DNA from: CALJEL01 sp041082235
GTDB taxonomy: Bacteria; Nitrospirota; Thermodesulfovibrionia; Thermodesulfovibrionales; CALJEL01
Direction of reading: 5' to 3'
DNA: 64,000 nucleotides
NCBI GenBank assembly: GCA_041082235.1
Contig: JBDOIG010000059.1
Span: 3,530-67,529 of the forward strand
In this document: one piece after another, positions 33,667 to 43,315 of the stretch
How positions within the stretch are numbered: position 1 is the stretch's first letter
Layout: every line of letters begins with the position of its first letter
The notes under the pieces: model-generated
Told to the model about the DNA's origin: nothing
Seen by the model: the letters and a program-made list of their open reading frames with translations, nothing else
Databases searched by the model: none
Position numbers and translations under genes: made by a program

Positions 33667-34545
33667 GTGACCAGAACAGTGCCAGACTTCAGATTTATTG
33701 AAAGAATAGCCACCTATCTAAGAATGATAAAATTCTCTCATTCTGTTTTTGCCCTTCCCTTTGCCCTCACATCAGCCTTTATTGCATCAGCGGGTTCCCC
33801 AGAACTTGAGAAATTTTTCTGGATCATTGTTGCTATGGTCTCAGCAAGGACTGCTGCCATGGGCCTAAACAGGATAATAGACAGGCATATAGATAAACTC
33901 AATCCAAGGACCTCCAAGAGAGAAATCCCCTCTGGAAAGGTCAGCCTTACTGAGGCAGTCCTTTTTGTATCAGTGGCAATTATTTTTTTTATATACTCAG
34001 CCTGGAGCTTGAATCCTCTATGTTTTAAACTCTCCTTTGTTTCCCTTGGAGCCATCTTTCTTTATTCCTATACAAAGAGGTTTACCTCTCTGTCCCATCT
34101 CTTCCTTGGTATTACCATATCTGCTGCACCTATAGGTGCCTGGATAGCTATTAGAGGCACCTTTGACCCGAGAATACTTAGCCTCGGACTTTCAGTTGCC
34201 TTCTGGATAGCTGGCTTTGATATCCTCTATGCACTTCAGGATATAGACTTTGACAGGAGATATGGTCTTTATTCCATACCTTCAAGATTGGGAGTCAAAA
34301 GGGCAATTGGTATTTCAAGGCTCTTTCATGTAATCTCCTGGGCTTTACTTTTTATGACAGGTATCTTATTTAAACTTAATATATGGTTTTTTATTGGTGT
34401 ATTTCTTGCTGGTGTTATTCTATTTTATGAACACAGACTTGTGAAACCTGATGATCTTAGAAGACTCAATATGGCATTCTTTAATATGAACGGATATCTG
34501 AGCATCGTTGTCTTTTTGTTCACCCTGCTTTCTTATATTTTTTAG
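33667..34545 (+). CDS. UbiA-family polyprenyltransferase (MqnP-like)
   Basis: Integral membrane prenyltransferase of 292 residues and about eight or nine membrane segments, probably for menaquinone. The two Mg-diphosphate motifs are NRIIDRHIDKLNPRT and DIDFDRRYGLYSIPSRLG. The sequence style (TSKREIPSGK) is that of the UbiA-like enzymes of the futalosine pathway. The start is GTG, 4 nt after GGAGGA; an ATG at 33653 is out of frame. The histidine kinase gene begins 1 nt after the stop. Confidence 0.88.
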   Translation: MTRTVPDFRFIERIATYLRMIKFSHSVFALPFALTSAFIASAGSPELEKFFWIIVAMVSARTAAMGLNRIIDRHIDKLNPRTSKREIPSGKVSLTEAVLFVSVAIIFFIYSAWSLNPLCFKLSFVSLGAIFLYSYTKRFTSLSHLFLGITISAAPIGAWIAIRGTFDPRILSLGLSVAFWIAGFDILYALQDIDFDRRYGLYSIPSRLGVKRAIGISRLFHVISWALLFMTGILFKLNIWFFIGVFLAGVILFYEHRLVKPDDLRRLNMAFFNMNGYLSIVVFLFTLLSYIF

Positions 34546-34546
34546 C

Positions 34547-35962
34547 ATGAGCATTCATAAAGATATAGAGCTCTCCACAATTTATGAGGTATCAAATCTA
34601 ATAATCTCCTCAGCAGATAAAGAAAATTACTATAATTCCCTCTGTGAGATAATGAGGGTTTATTTTGGAATAAAATTTTGCTGGATTGGACTCATTGAGC
34701 AGGGTAGCTTTGATATAAAACCAGCTGGTCATGCTGGTTTTGAAGAGGGTTATCTATCAAAGATACATGTCAGGTGGGATAACTCTCCAGAGGGGATGGG
34801 TCCTGCTGGGATGTCCATCAAGACAAGAAGGCCATATTTAATAAATATTGATGACCCTGGTTTTAAGCCCTGGTATGAGGAGGCAAAAAAGAGGGGATAT
34901 GCTGCTGTGCTTGGTGTACCACTTCTTTACGGAGGAGAAGAATGTCTTGGAACCCTTGTATTTTACAGTGAGAGCAGGGATTTTTTTACACCTTCATGGG
35001 TTAAAGCACTACAGATCATCTCCAATCAGGTAGCCTTTGCCATAAAGAACAGGCTGATACTTGAACACCTTGAGGAAGAGGTGAGGGCAAGGACTGAGGA
35101 GCTTGAGATAGCAAACATGCAGATGAGGGCATTGAACGAAGAATTAAACAAGAAGACATTAGAGCTTGAGATGGCAAAACAGTTTGCAGAAAGGGCAAGC
35201 AGGACAAAGTCAGAATTTCTTGCTAATATAAATCATGAGTTAAGAACACCCCTGAATTCTATCCTTGGATTTTCAAGGCTCCTTATTGACAGTCTTTATG
35301 GTGAGCTGAATGAGACACAGAAAGATTATATAAAAGAAATCCATGAGAGTGGTCAGAGGCTTCTCACGGTTGTGAATGAGATGCTTGATTTTGCTGCCCT
35401 TGAAAAAAGAGACATGAGTCTCTCTTATAGCTCTTTCAGGCTCAGGGATGTGGTAGAGTCAGCATTTAATATCTACAGGGCAAATGCCTTGAAAAAATCC
35501 ATCTCATTTGAACTCCTATATAACCTGCCAGATGATTTCAGGATAGAGGCTGACAGGACAAAACTGAAGGATATTCTCATGCACCTTCTTAGCAATGCCC
35601 TAAAATTCACTCCACAGAATGGCCTGGTTGTTCTTTCTGTAAAAAAGTCTTCTTACAGGGCTCCTGATGAGCCAGAATTTGTAGAATTCTCAATAAAAGA
35701 TACAGGTAAGGGTATCAGCAAGGAAGATATCAGCAGGATTTTTGAAGGTTTTACTCTTCTTGTCTCTCCTTACACAAAAACCTACGAGGGTGTAGGACTG
35801 GGACTTGCCCTTGTGAAAAGATTTGTGGAGATGCATGGTGGAAGGCTTACTGTAGAGAGTGAGCCTGGTAAGGGAAGTACCTTTACATTTATACTCCCAG
35901 AGAAACAATGGATACCCGAAGGTAAAGAACATGGAAAAGAAAAGAAAGATTCTCTGTGTTGA
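34547..35962 (+). CDS. Cytosolic GAF-domain sensor histidine kinase
   Basis: A 471-residue kinase without membrane segments. A GAF domain (about 1-175) is followed by a coiled coil with several heptads (about 180-225), HisKA with the histidine in NINHELRTPLNS, and an ATPase domain with LLSNALKFTP, IKDTGKGISKED and GVGLGLALVKRF. The frame opens at 34508, but ATG 34547 gives a proper start right after the UbiA gene. It overlaps the HD-GYP regulator by 32 nt, so the two form a pair. Confidence 0.88.
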   Translation: MSIHKDIELSTIYEVSNLIISSADKENYYNSLCEIMRVYFGIKFCWIGLIEQGSFDIKPAGHAGFEEGYLSKIHVRWDNSPEGMGPAGMSIKTRRPYLINIDDPGFKPWYEEAKKRGYAAVLGVPLLYGGEECLGTLVFYSESRDFFTPSWVKALQIISNQVAFAIKNRLILEHLEEEVRARTEELEIANMQMRALNEELNKKTLELEMAKQFAERASRTKSEFLANINHELRTPLNSILGFSRLLIDSLYGELNETQKDYIKEIHESGQRLLTVVNEMLDFAALEKRDMSLSYSSFRLRDVVESAFNIYRANALKKSISFELLYNLPDDFRIEADRTKLKDILMHLLSNALKFTPQNGLVVLSVKKSSYRAPDEPEFVEFSIKDTGKGISKEDISRIFEGFTLLVSPYTKTYEGVGLGLALVKRFVEMHGGRLTVESEPGKGSTFTFILPEKQWIPEGKEHGKEKKDSLC

Positions 35963-37439
35963 TGACGAACCTGTAAATTTGAGACTTCTTGAATCAATCC
36001 TCTCCTTAAGGGGATATGAGGTAATTAAATCAGACAACGGTATAGATGCCCTTGATAAATTGAGGTCTGATCATATAGATCTCGTGCTTCTTGATGTGAT
36101 GATGCCGGGTATGAATGGTTATGAGGTGTGCAGGGTTATTAAAGGAGATGATTCCCTGAGGCATATTCCTGTGATTATGATTACAGCCCTCACTTCAAAG
36201 GAAGACAGGATTCGTGGCATAGAGGCCGGGGCAGAGGATTTTATCTCAAAACCCTTTGATAGTGAAGAGGTTCTTGCAAGGATAAGGATGCTTCTTAAGG
36301 TAAAGGACCTTACAGAAAGGCTTGCCACTGCATATAACACAATAAATCATCTGATCTCAGCAGGAGAGGAGCTTCTTAAGGAAATAGATCCCCAGAGGTG
36401 GGAACTGATGTCAGCTATTGAGAATATTGTATTTCAGCTTATAAGGAGAGCAGAAAATGATGAAAAGCCAGAAGTAATAATAATTGGTACAGGCATAGGT
36501 GGTTCACGAAAATGGTATCTTTACTCATGGAAAGGTGGAAGAATAAATAAGACAGTGATTGGCAGTGAGCTTTTCCACTACGACAGATGCGAGATATCAA
36601 AAGAGCTTATTTATTTTAATGAATCAGATATGGAGAAATCAGAATTGATTAATCTGACAGCAAAGATGAGGAAGTTATATCCATCATTATCAAATGGAGT
36701 CTGTTATATCAGTAAAGACCTCTGCATCTTAACCTTTAATTATGGCAGAGAGGTAACCCAGTTTGATGCAAATGTCCTTAACAGCCTTGTGATGCAGGGT
36801 CTTTATCTCAGGTCTTTATTTGCGCAGATAAGAGAGACAGAGGATGCCTTTGCCTATACAATAAATGCCCTTGCAAGGGCATCTGAGGCAAATGATGAGG
36901 ATACAGGCAATCATATCCTGAGGGTTGGTGAATTCTGTTCTGTGCTTTCTGAGAGGCTGGGGTTGTCAGAGGATTTTATAAAGGACATAAAACTTCAATC
37001 CAGGCTCCATGATGTTGGAAAGATTCACATCCATCCTGATATCCTCAAGAAGCCCGGTAAACTTACTCCAGAGGAATGGAAGGTCATGATGATGCATCCT
37101 GTTTATGGTGCAATGATTATAGGAGACCATCCAAGACTTAAGATGGCAAAGAACATTGCCCTTACCCATCAGGAGAGATGGGATGGAAGCGGTTATCCAA
37201 GGGGTCTTAAGGGTGAAGAGATACCTCTGGAGGGAAGGATCACGAGTCTTGCTGATCAGTATGATGCCCTTAGAAATCCGAGGGTATATAAACCAAGCTT
37301 TGACCATGAGACAGCCTTCAAGATAATTACTGAAGGAGACGGAAGAACCCTCCCCCAGCATTTTGATCCGAATATATTGAAGATTTTCAAGGAGAATGCA
37401 TCCCTCTTTGAGGAGATATACGAGAGGCTTAAAGGTTAA
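35931..37439 (+). CDS. Response regulator with HD-GYP output domain
   Basis: The receiver domain (residues 1-120) has Asp11, Asp12 and the phospho-acceptor Asp55 in LLDVMMPG. A middle region (about 150-320) is not recognised. The C-terminal HD-GYP domain has HDVGKIHIHPDIL, HQERWDGSGYPRGLKGEEIP, the signature of c-di-GMP phosphodiesterases. The protein has 502 residues from ATG 35931; the longer frame from 35859 lies inside the kinase gene. The kinase and this regulator probably control c-di-GMP. Confidence 0.9.
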   Translation: MEKKRKILCVDDEPVNLRLLESILSLRGYEVIKSDNGIDALDKLRSDHIDLVLLDVMMPGMNGYEVCRVIKGDDSLRHIPVIMITALTSKEDRIRGIEAGAEDFISKPFDSEEVLARIRMLLKVKDLTERLATAYNTINHLISAGEELLKEIDPQRWELMSAIENIVFQLIRRAENDEKPEVIIIGTGIGGSRKWYLYSWKGGRINKTVIGSELFHYDRCEISKELIYFNESDMEKSELINLTAKMRKLYPSLSNGVCYISKDLCILTFNYGREVTQFDANVLNSLVMQGLYLRSLFAQIRETEDAFAYTINALARASEANDEDTGNHILRVGEFCSVLSERLGLSEDFIKDIKLQSRLHDVGKIHIHPDILKKPGKLTPEEWKVMMMHPVYGAMIIGDHPRLKMAKNIALTHQERWDGSGYPRGLKGEEIPLEGRITSLADQYDALRNPRVYKPSFDHETAFKIITEGDGRTLPQHFDPNILKIFKENASLFEEIYERLKG

Positions 37440-37450
37440 AACTCTGTCAT

Positions 37451-37505
37451 TTGCCATTAGAAATTTGTCTGCCTGTCTTAAAGTCTTTACAATGCTACGA
37501 TAATC
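37451..37505 (+). repeat. MITE-like repeat, copy F (left end only)
   Basis: TGCCATTAGAAATTTGTCTG followed by TTAAAGTCTTTACAATGCTACGATAAT matches the left terminal part of the family. No right end is found before ppdK. Confidence 0.6.
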
Positions 37506-37631
37506 AGGGATTTTGGAAAACTTGAAATTTTTGAAATGTTTAAGCTATTTTAATAGGCTATGATTTAATGTCTTTAAAGGCTTCATTGCTCTTATAGATA
37601 GATAAAAAAAATTAATTTTGGGAGGCTCATC

Positions 37632-40331
37632 ATGGCAAAGAAGTCTGCTGCAGTGAAAACAACGAAACAAAAGAAGTATGTTTATTTCTTTGGTAATGGA
37701 AAGGCAGAAGGTCGTGGAGACATGAAGGATCTTCTGGGAGGAAAGGGAGCTGGTCTTGCTGAGATGACAAACCTTGGAATCCCTGTTCCTGCTGGATTTA
37801 CCATTACCACAGAGGCATGTAATGAGTACTTTAAAAATCATAAAAAATATCCTCCAGGTATGTGGGAACAGGTGCTTCAGAATATGAAACGGGTTGAAAA
37901 GGCAATGGGAATGAAATTCGGAGATCCTGACAACCCGCTTCTTGTATCAGTCCGCTCTGGTGCAAAATTCTCCATGCCTGGGATGATGGATACAGTCCTC
38001 AACCTCGGTCTTAATGAGCAGACCCTCCGGGGTCTTATTAAAAAGACCAACAATGAGAGATTTGCCTATGATGCATACAGAAGGTTTATCACCATGTTTG
38101 GAAGTATAGTCATGGGCATTGACAGACAGAAATTTGAGAATAGCCTTGAGGAGATAAAGAAAGAAAAGGGAGTTCACCTTGACACTGACCTTGACGCAGA
38201 AGACCTTAAGAGGGTTGTCCAGAGATTTAAGGAGATTTATAAAAAAGAAACAGGCTCTGACTTTCCTCAGGATCCCTATGAGCAGTTGAGGCTTGCAATA
38301 AACGCAGTCTTTGGCTCATGGTTTGGCGACAGGGCAGTAAAATATAGAAAACTTCACGGGATACCTGATAACCTTGGTACTGCCTGTAATATTGTTACTA
38401 TGGTCTTTGGTAATATGGGAGAGAATTCAGGGACAGGTGTTGGATTTACCCGTGACCCATCTACAGGTGAGAAGAGGTTCTTTGCTGAGTGTCTTATTAA
38501 TGCCCAGGGTGAGGATGTTGTTGCAGGTATAAGGACACCCCTTCATATAGATGAATTAAAAAACAGGATGCCTCAGGCATACAGGGAGCTTGAAAGGATA
38601 TATCAGAAGCTTGAAAAACACTACAAAGACATGCTTGATATTGAATTTACTATTCAAGAAGGAAAACTATACATGCTCCAGACAAGGGTCGGCAAGCGGA
38701 CAGCAAGGGCAGCCCTCAAGATTGCTGTTGATATGGTCAAAGAAAAACTCATTGACAAGGCAACAGCCGTAATGAGGATAGACCCTGCACAGATAGACCA
38801 GCTCCTTCATCCCATGATAGATCCAAAGGCAAAGGTAAAGGCAGCTGCAAAGGGACTTCCCGCATCTCCAGGTGCAGCAGTTGGGAAGGTTGTATTTACA
38901 GCGCAGGATGCGGAGGAACAGGCAGCAAAAGGTGAAAGGGTAATACTTGTAAGGACAGAGACCTCTCCCGAGGACATCGGCGGGATGGCAGCAGCCCAAG
39001 GAATACTTACAGCTAGGGGCGGGATGACATCCCATGCGGCAGTTGTTGGAAGAGGTATGGGAAAGGTATGCGTAGTTGGCTGTGGAGCTATAAATATTAA
39101 AGAAGAAGAAAAATATTTCACCATAAACAATGAGGTAACGGTTCGTGAAGGTGACTATATAACCCTTAATGGAACAACTGGAGAGGTGATCCTTGGTAAG
39201 GCACCACTTGTGATGCCAGAGCTAACAGGTGATTTTGCAACAATAATGAAATGGGTTGATGAATTCAGAAAGATTGGTGTCAGGGCAAATGCAGATACAC
39301 CAAAGGATGCAAAGGTGGCAAGGGACTTTGGTGCAGAAGGAATTGGTCTTTGCAGGACAGAGCACATGTTCTTTGAGGCGGACAGGATAAAGGCTGTCCG
39401 CGAGATGATACTTGCAGAGACAAGGGAAGAAAGGCAGAGGGCACTTGAGAAGATACTTCCCATGCAGAAGAAAGACTTTATAGAGATCTTCAAGGTCATG
39501 GAAGGTCTTCCTGTTACCATAAGGCTTCTTGATCCACCCCTTCATGAATTCCTTCCTCACAGTGATGAGGAGCTTGAAGAGCTTTCAAGAGAGATGGGAG
39601 TTCCTGTTGAAAGACTAAAGGCAAAGAACAAGGCACTCCATGAATTTAACCCTATGCTTGGCCATAGGGGTTGCAGGCTTGGAATAACATTTCCCGAGAT
39701 ATATGAGATGCAGGCAAGGGCAATCATGGAGGCTGCCTGTGAGCTTGCCTCTCAGGGTATAAAGATAATACCAGAGATTATGATTCCTCTAATTGCCCAT
39801 GTAAACGAGCTTAAACTCATGAGGGAGCTTGTTGAGAGAGTTGCGGAGGAGGTTCAGGCAAAGTATAAGACAAGGGTAAGATACACAGTTGGAACAATGA
39901 TTGAGCTTCCAAGGGCTGCAATAACCTCTGACGAGATAGCCACTGTGGCAGACTTTTATTCCTTTGGCACAAATGACCTCACACAGACCACCTACGGGCT
40001 TTCAAGGGATGATGCCGGGAAGTTCCTTCCCTATTATATTGACCACAAATTAATAGATGAAGACCCATTTATCTCCGTTGATCAGGGCGGCGTTGGTCAG
40101 CTTATGGAGATTGCGGTAAAGAAGGGAAGGGCTGTTAAGAAGGACCTGAAGATGGGTATATGCGGAGAGCATGGTGGAGACCCTGCCTCTGTGGAGTTCT
40201 GTCACAGGGTAGGACTTAATTATGTGAGCTGCTCTCCCTACAGGGTTCCTATTGCAAGGCTTGCTGCTGCCCAGGCTGCAATAAAAGATAAATCAAAGAA
40301 GGCAAAAGAGTTAACAAAGTCCACAGTTTAG
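37632..40331 (+). CDS. ppdK: Pyruvate, phosphate dikinase
   Basis: Interconverts pyruvate, ATP and phosphate with PEP, AMP and pyrophosphate, for gluconeogenesis or pyrophosphate-based glycolysis. The 899 residues have the nucleotide-binding N-terminus (LLGGKGAGLAEMTNLGIPVP), the central phospho-histidine in GGMTSHAAVVGRGMGK, and the PEP/pyruvate barrel with GLCRTEHMFF, SFGTNDLTQTTYGLSRDD and CGEHGGDP. GGGAGG lies 8 nt before the ATG. It is a single-gene unit ending in a strong hairpin shared with the opposing cytochrome gene. Confidence 0.97.
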   Translation: MAKKSAAVKTTKQKKYVYFFGNGKAEGRGDMKDLLGGKGAGLAEMTNLGIPVPAGFTITTEACNEYFKNHKKYPPGMWEQVLQNMKRVEKAMGMKFGDPDNPLLVSVRSGAKFSMPGMMDTVLNLGLNEQTLRGLIKKTNNERFAYDAYRRFITMFGSIVMGIDRQKFENSLEEIKKEKGVHLDTDLDAEDLKRVVQRFKEIYKKETGSDFPQDPYEQLRLAINAVFGSWFGDRAVKYRKLHGIPDNLGTACNIVTMVFGNMGENSGTGVGFTRDPSTGEKRFFAECLINAQGEDVVAGIRTPLHIDELKNRMPQAYRELERIYQKLEKHYKDMLDIEFTIQEGKLYMLQTRVGKRTARAALKIAVDMVKEKLIDKATAVMRIDPAQIDQLLHPMIDPKAKVKAAAKGLPASPGAAVGKVVFTAQDAEEQAAKGERVILVRTETSPEDIGGMAAAQGILTARGGMTSHAAVVGRGMGKVCVVGCGAINIKEEEKYFTINNEVTVREGDYITLNGTTGEVILGKAPLVMPELTGDFATIMKWVDEFRKIGVRANADTPKDAKVARDFGAEGIGLCRTEHMFFEADRIKAVREMILAETREERQRALEKILPMQKKDFIEIFKVMEGLPVTIRLLDPPLHEFLPHSDEELEELSREMGVPVERLKAKNKALHEFNPMLGHRGCRLGITFPEIYEMQARAIMEAACELASQGIKIIPEIMIPLIAHVNELKLMRELVERVAEEVQAKYKTRVRYTVGTMIELPRAAITSDEIATVADFYSFGTNDLTQTTYGLSRDDAGKFLPYYIDHKLIDEDPFISVDQGGVGQLMEIAVKKGRAVKKDLKMGICGEHGGDPASVEFCHRVGLNYVSCSPYRVPIARLAAAQAAIKDKSKKAKELTKSTV

Positions 40332-40342
40332 AAATAAGCTTA

Positions 40343-40371
40343 AGGTGGCAGACCTGAAAGGTCTGCCACCT
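40343..40371 (+). terminator. Strong hairpin between ppdK and the octaheme cytochrome gene
   Basis: AGGTGGCAGACC and GGTCTGCCACCT form a perfect 12-bp stem with a TGAAA loop in the gap between two convergent genes. No T-run is present on either strand. It may serve both genes as a terminator or 3'-end block. Confidence 0.6.
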
Positions 40372-40424
40372 ACTATGAGCCTCAAATCCTGATCCCCAGC
40401 TTTTTTCACTAAAATACAGGTCAT

Positions 40425-41522
40425 TTATTTCCTGTAGGCATGAATACCTTTTGCCTTATCTGAAGCCCAGGAGATATCCTTATTAATGTGGCATCCCAGA
40501 CAGGCAAAATCAAGGGTCACAAATCCCTTTGCAAACTCTGAGAACTCTGGCTTTCCCTCCTTATCAAGTACAGGCTTCCCCTCTTTATCAAGTTTTGGTT
40601 CTTTATAGAACATCTCTGCCTTTGTATCTATGTTAATCTTGAAGAGATGGGTCCTTATATCTGCCTTATACTTGTTTTTTGTAGTTGCTGATTTTGTTGC
40701 CTTTGGCATATGACATTTAACACAGCTTATGCCGACCCCATCATGGACACTACCCTTAAAGGTGTTAGCCTGTTTCTCATGACATGCTGAGCAATCCTTC
40801 TTGATACTGAACTCGGATTTCTTATGCGGATTATGACATACCACACAGTCCAGTGATTTGTGAGGACCTGCGAGTAGCTCATTATACTGTTCATGATGTT
40901 CTATATAACCGCCTTTTGCAGGTATCTTGTCCTTCTCTCCTCTAATATGGCATTGACCGCAGAGTGCAGATGATTTATCCACCTTTACCTTTGTCTTGTC
41001 ACCATTTTTTGCATGTTCAGCAGCAGGACCATGGCAGGCCTCACACTGGATACCGGGAAATACCCATGTCCCTACAATGCCTTCAAGACCATCCTGATGT
41101 CCTTCTTTGTTATATCCTGTTGTGTGACATTTGCCACAATCATAGGGTTTTTTCTTACCCTTTTCATAGAATGCCCATTCACCCGTCTCAATATTATACT
41201 GGGTCTTCAGCTCTGAACCATCCTTGGCTGCTGTTATTATGTAACCCTTCTTATCCATATACCTTGCCTTTTTGGTAGCACCACCTATTACATAGGATAT
41301 ATCATCCCAGGCATAACCCTTTGGTAATGGTAAAGGCCAGAGCTTTGCTGTATCTACCTTCTGCAGCTTATATGGATGTCCTGAGACCCTGAAATCATTG
41401 TATTCTGCAGGATGACACTTGAAACAGGCATCACTTCCCGCATATTCATCTGCCATTGACAGGCCATTGAACCAGACTAAGAGACTGAGAAGAAACAGGA
41501 TGTAAAACATTCTCTTAATCAT
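40425..41522 (-). CDS. Octaheme c-type cytochrome, periplasmic
   Basis: A 365-residue secreted electron-transfer protein. The signal peptide covers about 1-24 (ending SMA). Eight CxxCH sites follow: CFKCH, CGKCH, CEACH, CGQCH, CVVCH, CSACH, CVKCH and CLGCH. The order and the GPAAEH and HNPHK segments recall multiheme cytochromes linked to nitrogen or sulfur oxyanion chemistry, but no catalytic lysine motif of NrfA (CxxCK) is present. It converges on ppdK, and padR lies upstream in the same direction. Confidence 0.9.
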   Translation of the reverse strand: MIKRMFYILFLLSLLVWFNGLSMADEYAGSDACFKCHPAEYNDFRVSGHPYKLQKVDTAKLWPLPLPKGYAWDDISYVIGGATKKARYMDKKGYIITAAKDGSELKTQYNIETGEWAFYEKGKKKPYDCGKCHTTGYNKEGHQDGLEGIVGTWVFPGIQCEACHGPAAEHAKNGDKTKVKVDKSSALCGQCHIRGEKDKIPAKGGYIEHHEQYNELLAGPHKSLDCVVCHNPHKKSEFSIKKDCSACHEKQANTFKGSVHDGVGISCVKCHMPKATKSATTKNKYKADIRTHLFKINIDTKAEMFYKEPKLDKEGKPVLDKEGKPEFSEFAKGFVTLDFACLGCHINKDISWASDKAKGIHAYRK

Positions 41523-41577
41523 CTTACCCCTCCATTGTTAAGATTTCTATCTCTCATGAGATAGACTGATGTACTCT

Positions 41578-41892
41578 TTATCTTTTATCTCTCCTTATAC
41601 CCATTACCTCACCTGCAAGTTCTCTTATCTTCTGTTTTGCCTCTAAGAGTGTCTTTCTACCCTTAGGAGTGATGGAATAGTATTTTCTTATCTTACCAGC
41701 CTCTGTTTTTTTGAAAGATCTAAGCAAGCCCTCTGCCTCAAGATTTTTGAGAATTGGATATAATGTGCCTGCACTTAACCTGTAACCATGTCTGCCAAGT
41801 TCCTCTATCATCCATAAGCCATAAAAAGGTTTCTTTGATGAATGATAAAGTATATGTATCCTTATGAAGCCTATGAAAAAGTTTCTAATCAT
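41578..41892 (-). CDS. PadR-family transcriptional repressor
   Basis: A 104-residue winged-helix protein with the PadR pattern: FYGLWMIEEL, SAGTLYPILKNLEAEGLL, RKYYSITPKGRKTL. It is divergent from the export operon that begins at 42113 and probably represses it when no inducing drug is bound, as known for PadR-like regulators; this is inference. The repeats CCGATA at 41902-41907 and 41915-41920 lie in its own leader and could be its operator. Confidence 0.88.
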   Translation of the reverse strand: MIRNFFIGFIRIHILYHSSKKPFYGLWMIEELGRHGYRLSAGTLYPILKNLEAEGLLRSFKKTEAGKIRKYYSITPKGRKTLLEAKQKIRELAGEVMGIRRDKR

Positions 41893-41924
41893 TATCTATC
41901 ACCGATATGGGCATCCGATAACGG

Positions 41925-41933
41925 ATTATATCA
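41925..41933 (-). promoter_or_regulatory. Extended -10 promoter of padR with nearby direct repeats
   Basis: On the minus strand TGATATAAT is a perfect extended -10 box, with a start site near 41918 and a leader of about 26 nt. The direct repeats CCGATA (41902-41907, 41915-41920) overlap the start of transcription, a position suited to autorepression. Confidence 0.5.
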
Positions 41934-42018
41934 CAAGTTGGAAATTAATAAAAGCCTCATTTTGGGATATATAAACATATTTTATAGTGTGTAATTTCTC
42001 TTAAATGGGTGTAAGCCT

Positions 42019-42044
42019 ATTCCCTGCGGTTTGCCACAGGGAAT
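42019..42044 (+). other. Hairpin in the padR-export operon intergenic region
   Basis: ATTCCCTG (42019-42026) and CAGGGAAT (42037-42044) form a perfect 8-bp inverted repeat with a 10-nt centre. It lies about 70 nt before the adaptor gene. It could be an operator for the divergent PadR protein or an RNA hairpin. Confidence 0.4.
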
Positions 42045-42112
42045 CTTCAATTATTGCGAAATGTTTCAGGAGTTATAGTATTATTTATAGTTGTGTTTTA
42101 AAATATAGGAGT

Positions 42113-43315
42113 ATGCAAAGAGAAGATATAACCAGCCTTAAGATTGAAAAGACCTCTCCTTCAACAGGGAGGAAAAAAAAGAAACTTTTTCTCATATCTA
42201 TCCCTTTGCTTTTATTAGTCCTTGGCAGTTATCTATTTTTTAGCTCTGCCCCATCTGTGGAGATAAGCAGTGTATCCCTTATCTATCCATCCCGGTCATT
42301 TTCAGTCATGAGTGCCAGCGGATATGTTATGGCGGACAGAAAGGCTGCCCTTGGAGTGAAGACAACAGGCACATTAGAGTGGCTTGGGGTCAAGGAAGGA
42401 GACATTGTAAAGAAAGGCCAGGTCATAGGAAGGCTTGAGAATGAGGACAGAAAGCTCAATCTTGAGCAGGCAAGGGCAAATCTTGAGCTTACTCAATCAG
42501 CACTCAAGGAGGCAGAGGCAGAGATCTATGATGCAAGGCTTAGTTTTGAGAGAAGCAAGGCCCTTCTTGAGAGGGGCTTTATCTCAAAGGCTGAGTATGA
42601 TGCCTCAGAGACACGGCTCAAAAGGGCAGAGGCGCTGGTTTCTCAGAGAAAGGCACAGATAAAGTTAGCAGAGGCGCAGCTGAGGGAGGCAGAGGTCAAT
42701 CTGGAATACACTTACATTAAAGTGCCTTTTGATGGAGTTGTTTTAACAAAGGATGCTGATGTTGGAGATATTGTAACACCCCTTGGAGCAGCAGCAAATG
42801 CAAGGGCCTCTGTTATTACCATAGCTGACCTGAATAGTCTCCATGTGGAGGTAGATGTATCTGAGCAGAACATATCAAAGATAAAGGAAGGTCAGGCCTG
42901 CGAGATAGAGCTTGATGCATTTCCGGAGAGGAGATTTCGTGGAAGGGTCCTGAAGATAATACCCACTGCAGACAGGACAAAGGCAGCTATAAAGGTGAAG
43001 ATAGCCTTTATTGATAGAGAAAAAGGTATGCTTCCTGATATGAGTGCAAAGGTTTCATTTCTTGAGAGGGAGCCCTCTCCTGATGAGCTCAAACCTGTCC
43101 TTGCTGTGAAAAGCTCATCAATAATGAGCAATGATAATAATAAATTTGTCTTTGTCTATGAAGATGGAAGGCTTAAAAAAAGAGAGATTACAACAGGAAG
43201 GCAATTCAATGGCTTTACAGAGGTCATGAGCGGGCTTAAGCCAGGGGAAAGTATAGTGCCTAATCCTTCAAGGAAGCTCAGGGACGGTATGAAGGTTAAA
43301 GTAAAAGAGAAGTGA
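42113..43315 (+). CDS. HlyD/MacA-like periplasmic adaptor protein
   Basis: Membrane-fusion protein of a tripartite exporter, 400 residues. One membrane segment (about 24-42) anchors it. A split lipoyl domain (SGYVMADRKAALGVK...VKKGQVIGRLE and TYIKVPFDGVVLTKDADVGD) flanks a long alpha-hairpin (about 115-195) rich in Ala, Glu and Arg. A beta-barrel domain follows. The frame is open from 42005, but ATG 42113 (AGGAG only 1 nt away) gives a normal N-terminus. It overlaps the ATPase gene by 4 nt. Confidence 0.88.
   Translation: MQREDITSLKIEKTSPSTGRKKKKLFLISIPLLLLVLGSYLFFSSAPSVEISSVSLIYPSRSFSVMSASGYVMADRKAALGVKTTGTLEWLGVKEGDIVKKGQVIGRLENEDRKLNLEQARANLELTQSALKEAEAEIYDARLSFERSKALLERGFISKAEYDASETRLKRAEALVSQRKAQIKLAEAQLREAEVNLEYTYIKVPFDGVVLTKDADVGDIVTPLGAAANARASVITIADLNSLHVEVDVSEQNISKIKEGQACEIELDAFPERRFRGRVLKIIPTADRTKAAIKVKIAFIDREKGMLPDMSAKVSFLEREPSPDELKPVLAVKSSSIMSNDNNKFVFVYEDGRLKKREITTGRQFNGFTEVMSGLKPGESIVPNPSRKLRDGMKVKVKEK

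Noticed and set aside
42005..42112. 36-codon extension of the adaptor protein
   Set aside because: It crosses the inverted repeat and likely promoter region and adds residues not typical of the family; ATG 42113 fits better.
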